From Casuarina equisetifolia (lineage: Eukaryota > Streptophyta > Magnoliopsida > Fagales > Casuarinaceae): a stretch of DNA of 64,000 nt. The notes beneath the pieces are model-generated. The model was not told where the DNA came from, did no database searches, and saw nothing but the letters and a program-made list of their open reading frames with translations. The position numbers were made by a program, and so were the translations under genes. This document shows positions 47,127 through 60,603 of the stretch, piece by piece; the first letter of the stretch is position 1, and each line of letters begins with the position of its first letter. The DNA lies in assembly GCA_028551475.1 (NCBI GenBank), contig CM052360.1, positions 22,700,682 to 22,764,681 of the forward strand. The letters run 5' to 3'.

Positions 47127-49668
47127 CTGGTGCACGGTATAAATCATACATGCCCAACTTGCCAAGTAGAAAATGATGCTGTGAGATTCCTAAGGCCTTG
47201 GTTAGGATATCTGCAGGTTGATCTCGTGATCCAATGTGTCTTGTACGTATGATTCCTACAGCTACCTTTTCACGAATAAAATGGCAATCCACTTCTATGT
47301 GTTTGGTTTTCTCATGGAAAACTGGATTGGCAGCAAGCTTAATGGCAGATTCATTATCACAATGAAGTGTGACAGGTGCTGAAGTGGTTACCTGCAAATC
47401 TTTCAAGAGCCCCAGAAGCCAAATAATCTCACACGCTGTTGTAGCCATAGCACGGTACTCAGATTCAGTAGAGGATCTAGAAACAAAGGGTTGCTTCTTA
47501 CACTTCCAAGAAATCAAGGAAGTCCCCAACTTAACACAGAAACCTGTAGTTTATCTCCTCCCCATGGGACATGATGCATAGTCAGAATCATAATAAGCTT
47601 GTAATACAAGCTCACTATCTGATCTAATCAATAAGCCGAGACCTGGCAAACTTTTAACATATCGAATGACTCGAAGAGCTGCCTAATAATTTGAGAGTCT
47701 CAAACCATGCATGAATTGACTAAGAATTTACACGGCATAGCTGATATCTAGTCTCGTCATGGTGAGATATATCAATCTTCCTATGAGACGCTGATAACTA
47801 GAGATATCTCGAAATGGAGGGTCAACTGTTGACTGAAATGGCTCGGAAAAATCAATGCTAACAAATTTACAATTTTGCTCTAAAGGTGTCATGGAAGGCT
47901 TACTTCCAGCCAATCCACACTCTGAAATAAGTTCAAGGGCGTACTTTCTTTGGTTGAGTACAAAGCCAGACTTGTTCCGTGTTATCTCAATCCTAAGGAA
48001 ATATCTAACTGGACCAAGGTCTCTAATGTGAAATTTTGAGTTCAAGTAATCCTTGAACGCTTGAATAGCAGACTCATCTCCTCATGTTATCAGAATATCA
48101 TCAACATAGATAAAGACAATCAGAAGGCCTTTACTTGCCTGCTTGATGTACAAGGAATGATCATGATGTGACTGGCGAAAACCATCCACAATCAGGGCAT
48201 GTGTGAACTTGAAGTACCAACTCCGGGATGCCTGCTTAAGTCCATATAATGACTTCTGCAGACGACAAACTAAAGACCCCCCTCGACGCTGAATGCCCTC
48301 AGGAATGGTCATATAGACTTCAACGTCTAAGTTGCCCTGAAGGAAGGCATTGTGCACATCCATTTGATGGATTTCCCAATCCTTAACTGCAGCGAGGGTG
48401 ACCAAGATGCGAACAGTGATCATTTTTCCAACAGGAGAGAAGGTCTCCTCATAATCAATACCCTCACACTGGCTATATCCTTTAGCAACAAGTCGGGCTT
48501 TATACTTCTCAATGCTCCCATCAGCCTTATGCTTGATCTTGTAAACCCACTTACAACCAATGGGTTTACGGCCTGCAGGAAGAGGCACTAGGTCCCATGT
48601 ACCGTTAGATTCTAATGCATGAATCTCATCAGCCATGGCAGCATGCCATCGAGGGTCAAGAACAGCTTCTCTATAGGAGGTAGGTTCAGTGGTGGCAGAA
48701 ATGGAAGCAATGAAATGGCGATGGTGCGGGCTCAACCGGTGATAGGAAAGGACATGAGAAATGGGATGTGAAGTAGAAGGCATGGAAAGAGTATATGAGA
48801 CTGGGAAAACATAGTCAGTGGACCAAATAGGGGGTCTATGGGACCGGTCAGACCGACGGGGAGGAAGGGAAATGGGAGATGTAGGTATAAGGGCTAATGG
48901 CAAATCGGAAGGTGATGGGGAAGGAAGGAGTGTATCTTCAGGGGCCACAGTGACTAGAGCATCATGAGGGACTACAGTGGAGGACAGGGGACTGGGTACC
49001 TCACTATCGAACACAACACAGGTAGTCTCTAAAGGGTCGTCCAAAGGGGTGGAAGGAGAGGGGAAGGGTGTGGTATGTGTGAAAGGGAAGCAATCTTCAT
49101 GGAAGACCACATCCCGACTAACGAAGAACCTCTTCCCCTGGATGTCATAAAGGCGATACCCCTTTTGGGTATAGGGATACCCCATGAAGATACAGGGAAG
49201 TGCACGTGCTTCAAACTTGTCACGCTGAGTGAGATCAGTGGCATAACATAAACATCCAAAAACTCTAAGGTGATTAAGAGAAGGAGATTTGCCAAAAAGC
49301 ACCTCAAAGGGGGTTTTACCTCGCAAAGTGGGGGTAGGCGTCCTATTAATCAAATAGGTCGCGATAAGTACACACTCACCCCAAAAACAAATAGGAATGT
49401 TTGCTTGAAATTTTAAGGCATGGGCAACATTAAAGATGTGGCGATGTTTTCTTTCCATAACCCCATTCTGTTGTGGGGTGTATGCACAAGAGCTCTCATG
49501 AACCACACCATGAGAGGCAAAGAAGGTGGTGCAAGAGGAGGAAAAAAAATCTTGGGCATTGTCAATTCGAACACATCGTATGGGTGTGGAAAATTGGGTA
49601 GAAATGAGTGCAAAAATTTTTAGATGTGAGGTAAAGTTTCCGTTTTGGCTTGCATCAAAAAAATCCAA
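47122..49668 (-). pseudogene. copia pol, distal part: integrase C-terminus, RT, RNase H
   Basis: One reading frame from 49,668 to 47,122, frameshifted relative to the upstream gag-pol frame. It has the integrase core end (TPQQNGVMERKHRH with the catalytic Glu), the usual 'GKTPFEVLFGKSPSLNHLRVFGC' region, then reverse transcriptase (WDLVPLPAGRKPIGCKWVYK; QMDVHNAFLQG; LYGLKQASRSWY; FIYVDDILIT with the YVDD active site), then RNase H (STESEYRAMATTACEIIWL; DILTKAL). Stops interrupt it at 48,082-48,084 (TGA just after YVDDILIT), 47,728-47,730, 47,683-47,685 and 47,551-47,553. The RNase H frame ends at 47,122, touching the polypurine tract. Confidence 0.92.
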
Positions 49669-51776
49669 GTGGCACGCGAGAAGTCATCAACTATTGTAAA
49701 ACAATAGCGGGCGCCGGAGTGTGAGGGAACCTTGTAAGGTCCCCAAATATCCATGTGGATTAAATCAAAAATGTACTCAGTCAAAGTGGTACTAGCATGA
49801 AAAGATACTCGTGTTTGTTTTGCTAAAAGACAAATAGAGCAAGTTTTAATAGAATCAAAAGATGATGAAGTTGCTAAACATGGGATAAGTTGCATCACTT
49901 TCATAGAAGGATGCCCCAAAAGTTGGTGTAAAATATTACAATTCATAATAGAAGAAGGTTTACTAGAAGAATTGTAAAGAACAAAAGGTACACCATGGGC
50001 ACCATTAGCAGAATTATGACGCTGCCCACATTTAGACACTAAGTAGTAAAGTCCCTCGTACATCCTACCTAGTCCCGTCACTGTCCCAGTCCATATGTCC
50101 TGAAAAATACAAAAATCAGGGTAAAAAATGACTCGACAATGGTTGTCTCGACAATATTTGGCAATGGAGATTAAATTTGCATTAAAGGCCGATGAGTATA
50201 GGACGGTTTTAAGGATATGACCATTAGGTAGGTGCACAGAGCCGGTATGAGTGACATGGATTGTATGGCCATTGGGTAAATTAACAATTCTAGATGCATG
50301 CTTACATGGCTGAGGAGATATCAAGCAATTAAAATTTCCAGTAACATGATCACTAGCACCTGAATCTATAATCCAATGTAACAAGGAAGTGAGCTCCGGA
50401 GTAATACCTGGCCCCGATGAGGAAGAAAGTCCATTGAGGAGGGTCACAACCTTGTTGTAGTCATCAGCATTGAGTTCCAAGGTCTGTTTATCTGTGGGAG
50501 CTGAAGAAGTGACTTGATTGGTGGATATTTGCCTATCCACTTTCCCTTTCCCTTTCTTTTTATTGGAATTGCCAGGGAGCTGATAACATCTTTCTTTGCT
50601 GTGACCAATGATTCCACAATGTGAACAAGGTACCAAAAAATAACATTCAGTAACTTGGTGACCATTACGGCTACAATGGGTGCAGGTAAGGCCATTTCCG
50701 GGGGAGGAATTGGCATTTTTCTGGCTGAAGTTGGAGTGGGGTGGGCGCTGAACGGCATGTAGCTCACTGCCGTTGCTAAACGACAAGTCGTTTAGCTGGT
50801 GGGGCGACAGCCCGTGTGAGAAGGCGCGGCTCGGTCCACCTGGCCCACCCGCGTAACGACCCAGAAGGTCAGGCCCGCCCGCGTAAGGTTGGGCTGCAAG
50901 TTGGTCTGAGACTCGTGACCCGCCCGCAAGGGAACCCAACGTCCCCGACGAGCGCTGGTGTGCCGAGAAGGCCATGGAATGGCCGCAGACGTCGCCGGCG
51001 AGGATTCTGGTCGATTCTTCATCCCTAATCTGGGAAAGGGCGTCCTCAAGGCTTGGTAGAGGCCAGTTGTTCTGGATTTGGGAGCTAATTTGAGCATAGC
51101 TCTCATTCAAACCGAGAAGAAACTCCACAAGCCGCCCTTCGTCTTGATAATCCTCAAATTCGTTGAAAATGGAGATGAATGGGTGACGAATTGCAAGGTA
51201 AGCAGAGAGTTGATCCCAAAGATGCTCCAAACGCATCACATAGGCGTCCACGGAATTGGTTCCTTGAACGCAAAGAGTGATGGCCCTTTTTACAGATACG
51301 ATCTCTTTGCTGCCAACCTTGGAGAATTTTTTTTGCAATCGGGACCATACATCCTTGGCATTAGTTGCGTAGGTGAAGCGCTTGTAGATTTCTGGAGAGG
51401 GGGACGTGAGGAGCCAGGAGAGGACAACTCCGTTGCATCTCTCCCATTGTGAACGGAGAGGAGATGTAGGAGCTGGATCTGGGAAAGAGCCGTCGAGAAG
51501 CCCAAATTTGTTCTTCCCCAGCAAAGCAATCTTCATATCACGGCTCCAGGCGGCGAAATTCGAAGCTCCAGAGAGCTTTTCGGACACAATCAAGACCCCA
51601 GTTATGTCACTGGGGTGAAGAAAAAGGGGATCGCCTTGTTGGACAAGTGCGGTAGGGGGGGTCTCGGGAAGCCGGAGGAGGGGATCTAGAAACCCGAGGT
51701 GGAGAGCGACGACCCCGGCCCCGTGGTGGCTGACGTCGATGGGCACGAGTGGAGCGGCCCCGTGGTTGTTCATCAT
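49620..51776 (-). CDS. copia gag, protease and integrase N-terminal part
   Basis: 718 codons on the minus strand. The gag start (PLFLHPSDITGVLIVSEKL ... FAAWSRDMKIALLGKNKFGL) is typical of plant copia gag. Two CX2CX4HX4C zinc knuckles follow (CTHCSRNGHQVTEC and CSHCGIIGHSKERC), then the aspartic protease site (WIIDSGASDHVTG), the integrase zinc-binding region (LGHPSMKVM ... CSICLLAKQTR), and the first catalytic Asp of integrase (HMDIWGPY). A frameshift near 49,620-49,668 ends the frame inside integrase, after TETLPHI. MM at 51,776 is the first Met of this frame in a plausible place; the leader upstream is about 280 bp. Confidence 0.93.
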   Translation of the reverse strand: MMNNHGAAPLVPIDVSHHGAGVVALHLGFLDPLLRLPETPPTALVQQGDPLFLHPSDITGVLIVSEKLSGASNFAAWSRDMKIALLGKNKFGLLDGSFPDPAPTSPLRSQWERCNGVVLSWLLTSPSPEIYKRFTYATNAKDVWSRLQKKFSKVGSKEIVSVKRAITLCVQGTNSVDAYVMRLEHLWDQLSAYLAIRHPFISIFNEFEDYQDEGRLVEFLLGLNESYAQISSQIQNNWPLPSLEDALSQIRDEESTRILAGDVCGHSMAFSAHQRSSGTLGSLAGGSRVSDQLAAQPYAGGPDLLGRYAGGPGGPSRAFSHGLSPHQLNDLSFSNGSELHAVQRPPHSNFSQKNANSSPGNGLTCTHCSRNGHQVTECYFLVPCSHCGIIGHSKERCYQLPGNSNKKKGKGKVDRQISTNQVTSSAPTDKQTLELNADDYNKVVTLLNGLSSSSGPGITPELTSLLHWIIDSGASDHVTGNFNCLISPQPCKHASRIVNLPNGHTIHVTHTGSVHLPNGHILKTVLYSSAFNANLISIAKYCRDNHCRVIFYPDFCIFQDIWTGTVTGLGRMYEGLYYLVSKCGQRHNSANGAHGVPFVLYNSSSKPSSIMNCNILHQLLGHPSMKVMQLIPCLATSSSFDSIKTCSICLLAKQTRVSFHASTTLTEYIFDLIHMDIWGPYKVPSHSGARYCFTIVDDFSRATWIFLMQAKTETLPHI

Positions 51777-52040
51777 CGCTGTTGATGGCCATCTGTAAGG
51801 TGTTCGACAAATTGCTTGTTAAAGGAAAAAACAAGGCAAAGAGGGAACGGAGAAGAGGGTCTACAATGTGTTTGGTGAAATGCTTGAATGGGGTTTCAGA
51901 ACAGAAAATGGCAAAGAACAAGGCTGTGTTTGATTCAAAAAATGAATTCAAATATGGATAATGGAGGATAATGGAGGATAATGGTGCGGAAGCGAAGAGA
52001 TGGGAAGAAAGGTGTATTACAGGTCAAGAAAAAAAATGGA

Positions 52041-52058
52041 ACCTGCTCTGCGATACCA
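52041..52058 (-). other. Primer-binding site (tRNA-iMet-like)
   Basis: On the minus strand TGGTATCGCAGAGCAGGT directly follows the 5' LTR. Compared with the standard tRNA-iMet primer site TGGTATCAGAGC it has two extra bases in the middle. Confidence 0.85.
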
Positions 52059-52291
52059 TGTTAAGAAACGGTAAGTTGAACATCCAAGAACAAAACTCAT
52101 GGGATTGGAAAGAATGAATCTTGTATTTTGGAAAAATGTTCTACAGTTACAAGCTCAAACAAAACCATTACAGGGAACTAAATATACAGTTGTCTAGAGT
52201 TTACATTCTATTGTCCGATGGTTAATTGCATTACACGGACAAGGCTATTACATGATGTACATTGTGCTGCTCAGCATCAGCTTTCTCAACA
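52059..52291 (-). repeat. 5' LTR of the copia element
   Basis: 233 bp. It differs from the other LTR at four transitions (two in 'ctaCAgtt/ctaTGgtt', one in 'gttgTctag/gttgCctag', one in 'agcaTCag/agcaTTag'). Confidence 0.95.
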
Positions 52292-52296
52292 GAAGG
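52292..52296. repeat. Target-site duplication, right (GAAGG)
   Basis: Matches 46,877-46,881. The downstream 'tgacatctatttc' also continues the pre-insertion sequence seen at 46,812-46,830. Confidence 0.9.
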
Positions 52297-55200
52297 TGAC
52301 ATCTATTTCGCTAAGAAGCAGTTCCAAAAGCCTCTTAGTGAAATAGATGTCATCCTCCAGTAGTGGGCTTCATAGTAATCTCTTTGAATAAACTATGCTA
52401 CAAGGTGCAGTGCATTTGTAGTATGCAAATTGCTAGTTGAAGTTCCTTTTGCCAGCCACTACTTGAAGCGACACTTGTACTTCCACTGTCATGAATTGAT
52501 AAAGCTCGTAAGGTTTTAGTGCTTTATCTTTACAATTTGGCTAAGGTTGGATTATTTGCATATCATTTTTATATGAGATCCTAGTCACGTTTTCGGATCT
52601 TAGCATGTGTTTGAATACTCTTTTGTCTCTCTCTACCTCTCAAACAACTATTTTGGAGGAGACGTGGCTTCCAAAAACATCCGAGAATATCTATTCCAAT
52701 CAATGTCAAGCCAGCTAGTGAAATTGTCAAATGTGCCAAAAGAAAACGATTAAGGTAACTCCACATGATTATGTAGAATTAGATTGATATATAACATTTA
52801 TTTAATCAGATTTAATTTTTTTTATTTACCTGATAGTCGTCACATTACTAAAATCTTGGTCTAATTTCTTTATACGTTTAAGTATCTTGGTCTTTCAATA
52901 AATTTTAAATTTTAAGAGAAGAACAACATCAAAAGATATTTTAAGTGTATATTTTATTATTTGAGAATTAAGTCCATAACTTGACTGCATTACTCATAAT
53001 TATCATTTGTAGATTGTTTCCTCATAACTTTTCCCAAGCTTGAAGAGTGCAACTAAATTTGGAGTACATATATAAGGGGATACAATTAGAGCTTTTTCAC
53101 ATTCATCCAAAACCCTTTTTGAAAACTCTCAGCCCAAATATTTGCAACCTAACAATGAACTCCGTGTAGTATTTTATTGTCCATTGCTTTTCTAATCCAA
53201 ACCATTGATCGGCCATCTATATTTGCCAAAAGCCCCAGGAGAGTTCATTCAAGCATTAGCTCTTACAGCAAATTATTGACTTTCTTTTTCTCCCTTTTCT
53301 CATGATCGTACATAGTTGATTTATTGGCTAACATTAGGGATATAGACATCTTTAGTGTTAAGTTCTACCCATGTCAAACCTATATATTACATAGATTAAA
53401 ACAATAATATCAACAAGTCTTTTTAACATGATATCATATTTAGATTCGATTAAGCATTACACCATAAATTGAGTTCTCATAATTTCTTCTCATCACTTGT
53501 TGATTGAGTAACATTGAGGATAATAAACATGTTAATAATAGTCGTTGCACTACTTCACTAATATCATAATATATTATCTCCCCTATTTATATATATTAAA
53601 ATATCACTTTTCTTAGTTATGGATTTTAAAGGAAAAAATGAGTCTTTTTTAACAAAAACAATCTCACCTTATAAGCAGTTACGTTCAAGTGCAAATTGGG
53701 CAAGAAAACTGTTCGGTGAAATTTATATGCAAGTGAACATGTCGAACAAGTAATATAATGATAAGAAAGATATCGTCCCACAGAAATTGGTGATTACTAA
53801 ACTAACTAATTACTAACAGTGAACAACTCCTAGAATTTATCTAGTAAATCAAATTGATAAATGATAGATTAACTAACTAAGTCTAAGAAAATTAAATACA
53901 AGAAATATGTTAGAGCATCCGATTTACCATAATTACTAGGTATTAATATTGATTATTTATGCTTGCAAAAAAGACAATATCTATGTGATGGTGGAACTTC
54001 CTAATTTATTTACTATCCTATGTCTAGCTATAGCAAACCTACTTAGTTCATTAATTCACTATATCTCTATATGTGAATTGAAACAAACCAAATGCATTAG
54101 GATCTATGAACATTCCCAGTTTGCACCGAAAGCCACACAAACAATATGGTATATGTCTATCCATATTTAATCTATGGTTGCATATTACAAGAAGCAACTA
54201 CATGCTATTTCCTGTCGGTTTCTAACATGCAAATCAAGTCATCTAAGTGGTAGCTAATCACTTAAAAGCATTAAACTTCGTAATATGTAACTTCACATAA
54301 ATAAAATATCTTGCAAAACATAATAATCATAAGATTCATACCATCATAATAAGGTTACATCGTAGCTCTAACAAAAATAAACTAAAACATAAAGAAATAA
54401 TGAGGAAGAATGGTAATAAGAAATAAAGAAGGCATCTTGAATCCAAGAACAAGAAGTTTGTCACCCTTTTTATCTTCTCTTCAAGAAAATCTTGAATTCT
54501 TGGCCTCTTTCTTGAGTTGTGCTCAATTTCCTCCTCCCCTTTTCTTTTGCCTCTTCTCTTCTCTTAAATAGGGTTTAGGTTTAGACCTATCTCCTATCCT
54601 AGTAGAATTGGGTTTTAGAGACCTAAAACAATTGGGTTTTGAACTCCTAAATTAATTGAGACTTGAATTCCTAACATGACTGGGTTTTCTATTTATTTAG
54701 AAAACCCAACAACAATAGAAAATCTAATAACAATCATCCAAAGCCCAAGCCCATCTTGACTTTCTTAATCTTGATATTACAATTTTGCCACACAATAAGC
54801 ATCAGGTTCTTCATGTTCATCCATTTTTTCCTTACCTCCTTGTGCTACAAAAACAAGACAAATTCAAATAAATAAGAGGAGTTCAAATATTTTCTCATAA
54901 GCATTGTATTATTTATTACCTAAAAAATAGGTAAAATAATTCTATAAAAATAGAGTTATCAAAAACCAAATGTTTTGAACCCTTTAAACACATCCCCAAG
55001 GAGGTTACACTCTTATTAGACAGGACTTTCATTTTACTCTCCACGAAAGAAAGACAAACCTCAAGTTGTATCGTTGAAGAGCATTAGGGATTCCATAGTT
55101 TTTAAAGCATGACACTAGGTATTGGAGCACCAAAGCTTGTGCCGTGGTTCTTCCGTAGTGCTGTTAACACTCTATTTCTCAAGCTTGAGATTTCTTATTA

Positions 55201-55361
55201 AAAATAAAGTTCCTCACGTGTTGGAATATGATAACTATTGAGCATTTTATTGAATGCTTATCATATCTATGCAAATGTGGCCACTAGATCAACAACAGTG
55301 GTGGCGTAGCCACTTTCTAAGTTTAACCAATCAATTTCCTTCGATTCTCCATCGTTTTGCA
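52297..55361. other. Upstream flank of peroxidase copy 5, with an insertion
   Basis: 52,331-53,690 is homologous to 21,300-23,000 in front of copy 1. Homology resumes at about 54,960 ('aaaccaaatgttttgaaccc', compare 23,020). The interval 53,694-54,955 is absent from the other units. No gene is seen. Confidence 0.65.
53694..54955. mobile_element. Insertion of about 1.26 kb in unit 5, type unknown
   Basis: The other peroxidase units run straight from '..gtgca/atgcacg..' to '..ttctgaaccc', while unit 5 has about 1.26 kb between these points. The inserted DNA includes 'aagaaagatatcgtcccaca', a phrase type I associate with dispersed non-coding plant repeats. No ORF above 75 codons, no clear terminal repeats and no obvious target duplication could be fixed by eye, so the ends are good to about 10 bp only. 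Confidence 0.5.
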
Positions 55362-55368
55362 TATAAAT
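55362..55368 (+). promoter_or_regulatory. TATA box of peroxidase copy 5
   Basis: TATAAAT, 74 bp before the ATG, with a CCAAT sequence at about 55,326. The promoter is kept although the gene is broken. Confidence 0.6.
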
Positions 55369-55435
55369 CACCCGAGACCTGAGTAAATGTGATCAGAAGC
55401 AGCATTTCAAAGACACTTGTTCATTCTCTAAAGCC

Positions 55436-56981
<1,546 letters not shown>

Positions 56982-59900
56982 GGTGGTGCTTGTGCTGTTC
57001 CGGTCACTGTCTGGAACTTCTGTAGCATCATCAAGGTTGTACGAAGTCCGCCTAATAAAGAACTTCAGATGATGAAGTACTGCTGCCGCAAATGTGCATT
57101 TGATATTGATTTCAACTTGGAATCCACATTTGAATGATTATGCAACGTGCTCTGAAAAGCAAAATGATGAATAGGATTATGCAATCTTGTGTCCTGAATG
57201 TTAGAAATTGCCGGACGGCAATCCCTTGGGCATGATGGTGTGGCAGAGGTGGCAGAGTACGGACTGTATTAGAAAAACCAAACCCATGATGATTAAGTGC
57301 TTAATGATCCTGCAAAAAGCATTAAGAAAAAGTGTGCTAGATTCAAATAAAATATTTTATAAGTAATGGGTTTATAGGATTTTCAATATTGAACATTCAA
57401 TGTTTGTGCCAATATTAAAAAGATTAATTGAAAATACAAAAGCTAAGTATCATCATTTTTAGTTGCAATCTACTCCCTTCGACAACTTAAATCACCAAGT
57501 ATCAAATTTGCAGTGAAGCTTCTTTCTATCTCCAATCATCAATGGCCAAAAGAGATATCAAAGAATTGAAGAAACACCCATAAGCATAAACAAAGACTAA
57601 CAATAAGTTACCGAGGAAAGAACTTGGGTCATTTGTGATAGAGTTCTCCACGATTGCTTCAGATAAAATTTATTAAAAATAATTATTATCTTACATTATA
57701 ATGTCTTCCAATTGTGCGCAAAATAAAAGTTTTACTCTAAAGATATGGTTCATTTTAATAAAGTTTAAATAAATGAAATGATTTTTTAATTCTTAAATTA
57801 ATTTTTAAACTGATTTTTGAACTTTTTGATATAATATTAAATTTTCTCTATCAATATAACTTTCAATTCTCATCTTTTATTTACACCCTTGTACAACGAG
57901 CATTATTGAACTTAAGTTCATATAAGATAAAATAGATTCAACTTAAATTTTGATATCAAATTAAAAGATCCAAATATCCAATATAAAAGTTAACTTTAAA
58001 GTTAAAAAATTTAATTTTAATTTATACTTAACTTAAATCTTAACATTTTAATGTAAAACTTTCATTTTTTAAAAATTATATAAAAAGTTCTCAATCTCTG
58101 TAAGATTGAGTAGTGCATGTGATTAAGTCCCACTCGAGAAGAGAAATAGTTTCTCAGAAAGAAGCAAGGATACCATGGGTACTGAAACCTTCTGCACTCC
58201 ATCCTTATCCTTCTATTTCAAGTTTCAACGGAGATGAAGAAGGGAAAGTCTTCAAGTTGAGATAGAAGAACAAACTCAAATGCACGTAATTTCAAAAAAG
58301 AAGCCGACAAGGGGTGCCTGGATTCAAAAGAAGAACATAAAGAAAAGCCGGTAGATGCCTGGCGAAACTTGGTGCAGTCCGATCGAGACCTGTCTCTTTC
58401 TCGCTCTCTCTCTTTCTTTCATCATCATCATCATGCATATTCTCTGTTTTGAGATCCGATTCACTATTCTGACCCCTGACAGCGATGCTGCGTTTACATT
58501 TGCCTCCGGTTTTCAAGCTTTTGGTTCACTTCTGTCAATCCTATCTTCGTGTACTTGTTTCATACACAGTAATTACTGAAAATGGAGGTGTTTACTACTT
58601 ATCGTATCTGTTATGTAGGAAAAGATGGCTAAAAATTATACAATTTTTGTTAGTTAAACTGAAAATTATATGAAAAGTGTTAAATAAGATGTAACATAAG
58701 TTTTTACGTTACTTATATTTTACTTAAGAATTATTTTTATTATAAAAAATATTTTATATTCATTAATTAACTATTCAATAAGATTATACTTTGTAACTTT
58801 GATATAAAAATCTAGATTTAAGTATAGCATTCCTTGTTAACCAATAAGAATTATTATAAAAAGCATTTTTTTTATATTCAAGATTAAAGAATGCTTTTTA
58901 AAAATAATGTGATATAAGTCTCTTATCCTCTATATTTTATTTGAGATTCTATTTGTAACATATATATATATATCATACTCTATTAATTGTTGAGAAAAAA
59001 AAATTTTTTAAAAATGGTAAAAATGACATAATCTTTATTAGTTATATCACAAGTGTTAAAAAAGTCTAAATATTAACTTAATAATTAGAAAAATATTTTT
59101 TATTTAATTTTTTTTTACAAGATACTACACTTTTGATAAAAAAAAATTTCATCATGTACACATATTTTTACATGCCAAGTAATATTGAGCTTAAAATCTC
59201 ACATAAAAATATATTCAATTTGAACTCTAATAACATTTAATTCAAATTTTGTAAAAATTAATTCAAAAGTTAGAAAACACTTTCTTTATTGAACTTTAGC
59301 CAACTTTTAATATGAATTTTTTCTCTTCCACACAATAAGTTCTAATATAAAATTGAAATTTGATTTGAACTACAACATCCTTTTTGTGAACAAAACAAAT
59401 CCTTCCATTTGAACAAAAAGTATACTTAAAAGCTAATACATCCCATTAATCAAATCCATAGATTCGAGACCGGTGAGCTGGTTGCACTACATGCATTCAT
59501 TTCAACATTATAACAGGAAATGTTAGTTTTATGTGCGATTGAGATGGAGTGATGAGAATTGAAAATGAGAGGCTTTGAAAAGACGTGGGATTGTTGAGGT
59601 TGGGGGAAAAGAGAAAGCATGGAAAGAGACGCGGTTCAATCATCTTAAAGTTTTGGCATAAATTGAAGCTTTTGGCAACCAGGAAAATAATGCTCAGCTT
59701 TTTGACCTTTAATCAAAAGCAAAACGACTTTAAAAATCATGCCCATTGAATACCATCTCTATCTCTCACGAAGTATTAAATATGGAGGAAATCAAGAGTG
59801 CCTACACCCTTTTCTTTCTTTCATCTTTCTCTCTGTTTCTGAGTTACCAAACAGAGGACCTTGGCCCTGTTGAAACTACTGCTTGATGTGGAATTTCCAT

Positions 59901-60146
59901 TGAATGACCATGCTGAAAACAGTAAATCCATGAACCATGCAACTGAGATTCCATGGACTCTTCACAAAGGAAAGCCCGTCGAGTACGGTTCTTTCTATTT
60001 TAAACTATGTAAAAGTGGTGTTTCTTGGTCCCTAGCAGTACCAGAAAAGATCATAACGAAGCTTTCTGCCATTTGAAAACATTTTTTTCTCTTGGGGGTG
60101 CGTTCCTAAGGACATCTCCACTCCCTCTTGCTTACTTTCCCTTCTC
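56982..60146. other. 3' flank of unit 5 and spacer
   Basis: Up to about 58,600 the DNA is a diverged version of the flanks behind copies 2 and 4 (for example 'aagccgacaaggggtgcctg', 58,301). After that it is AT-rich without features until the CT-rich leader of the next gene. The short ORFs at 58,292-58,673 and 59,861-60,076 lack motifs. Confidence 0.6.
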
Positions 60147-60171
60147 CCTCTCTGTCCCTCTCCCTGTCCCT

Positions 60172-60207
<36 letters not shown>
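60147..60207. repeat. CT-rich tract / (CT)n in the upstream region of the small membrane-protein gene
   Basis: Runs of CCCTCTC pass into about 13 CT dinucleotides. CT tracts of this kind are common near plant transcription starts; no clear TATA box is seen, so this may mark the promoter or 5' UTR. Confidence 0.6.
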
Positions 60208-60603
60208 ACATTTTTACCACGGCAATCGATTAGACCCTTCTTCGTTTAGGAAAAATTGAATCTTAAAAAGGAAGACTAGAAAATCATAGAAAGAAAATCG
60301 AAAGAGAAAAGGCTTTGAACACCGAACACTAAACTTTATCTCTTTCTGTCTTCTATTCCCACGGTTTTGTCTCTGTTTTGAACGCTCAAATCCCAGGAAA
60401 TTTTTCTGCGGAATCTGATTGATTGTTTTGGAGTTCATTGTTCCCAAACAAACCCAGTTCGAGCTTTTCTCTCTCTGTCTCTGTCGTTTCTTTTCTCTAC
60501 TTTCCAGAACTTATAGAACCCTCGAGAAACTCTGAAGCCCGAGTGTCCTTAAACCTCTTAAAAACCTGGAAGATTCAGACTCCGCCTCGTAGGTTCAAGT
60601 CAC

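Larger units (their letters stand above)
46882..52291 (-). mobile_element. Ty1/copia LTR retrotransposon, complete but mutated
   Basis: A 5,410-bp element read on the minus strand: 5' LTR (52,059-52,291), primer site, gag-protease-integrase-RT-RNase H order, polypurine tract, 3' LTR (46,882-47,114). The order integrase before RT defines Ty1/copia. The very short LTRs and the gag type suggest the Ale/Retrofit lineage (inference). The two LTRs differ at four of 233 positions, all transitions, so the insertion is fairly young. The coding region has one frameshift and four in-frame stops, so the copy cannot make its own full polyprotein. It sits inside the upstream flank of peroxidase unit 5; joining the sequence across it restores homology with the other units. 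Confidence 0.96.
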
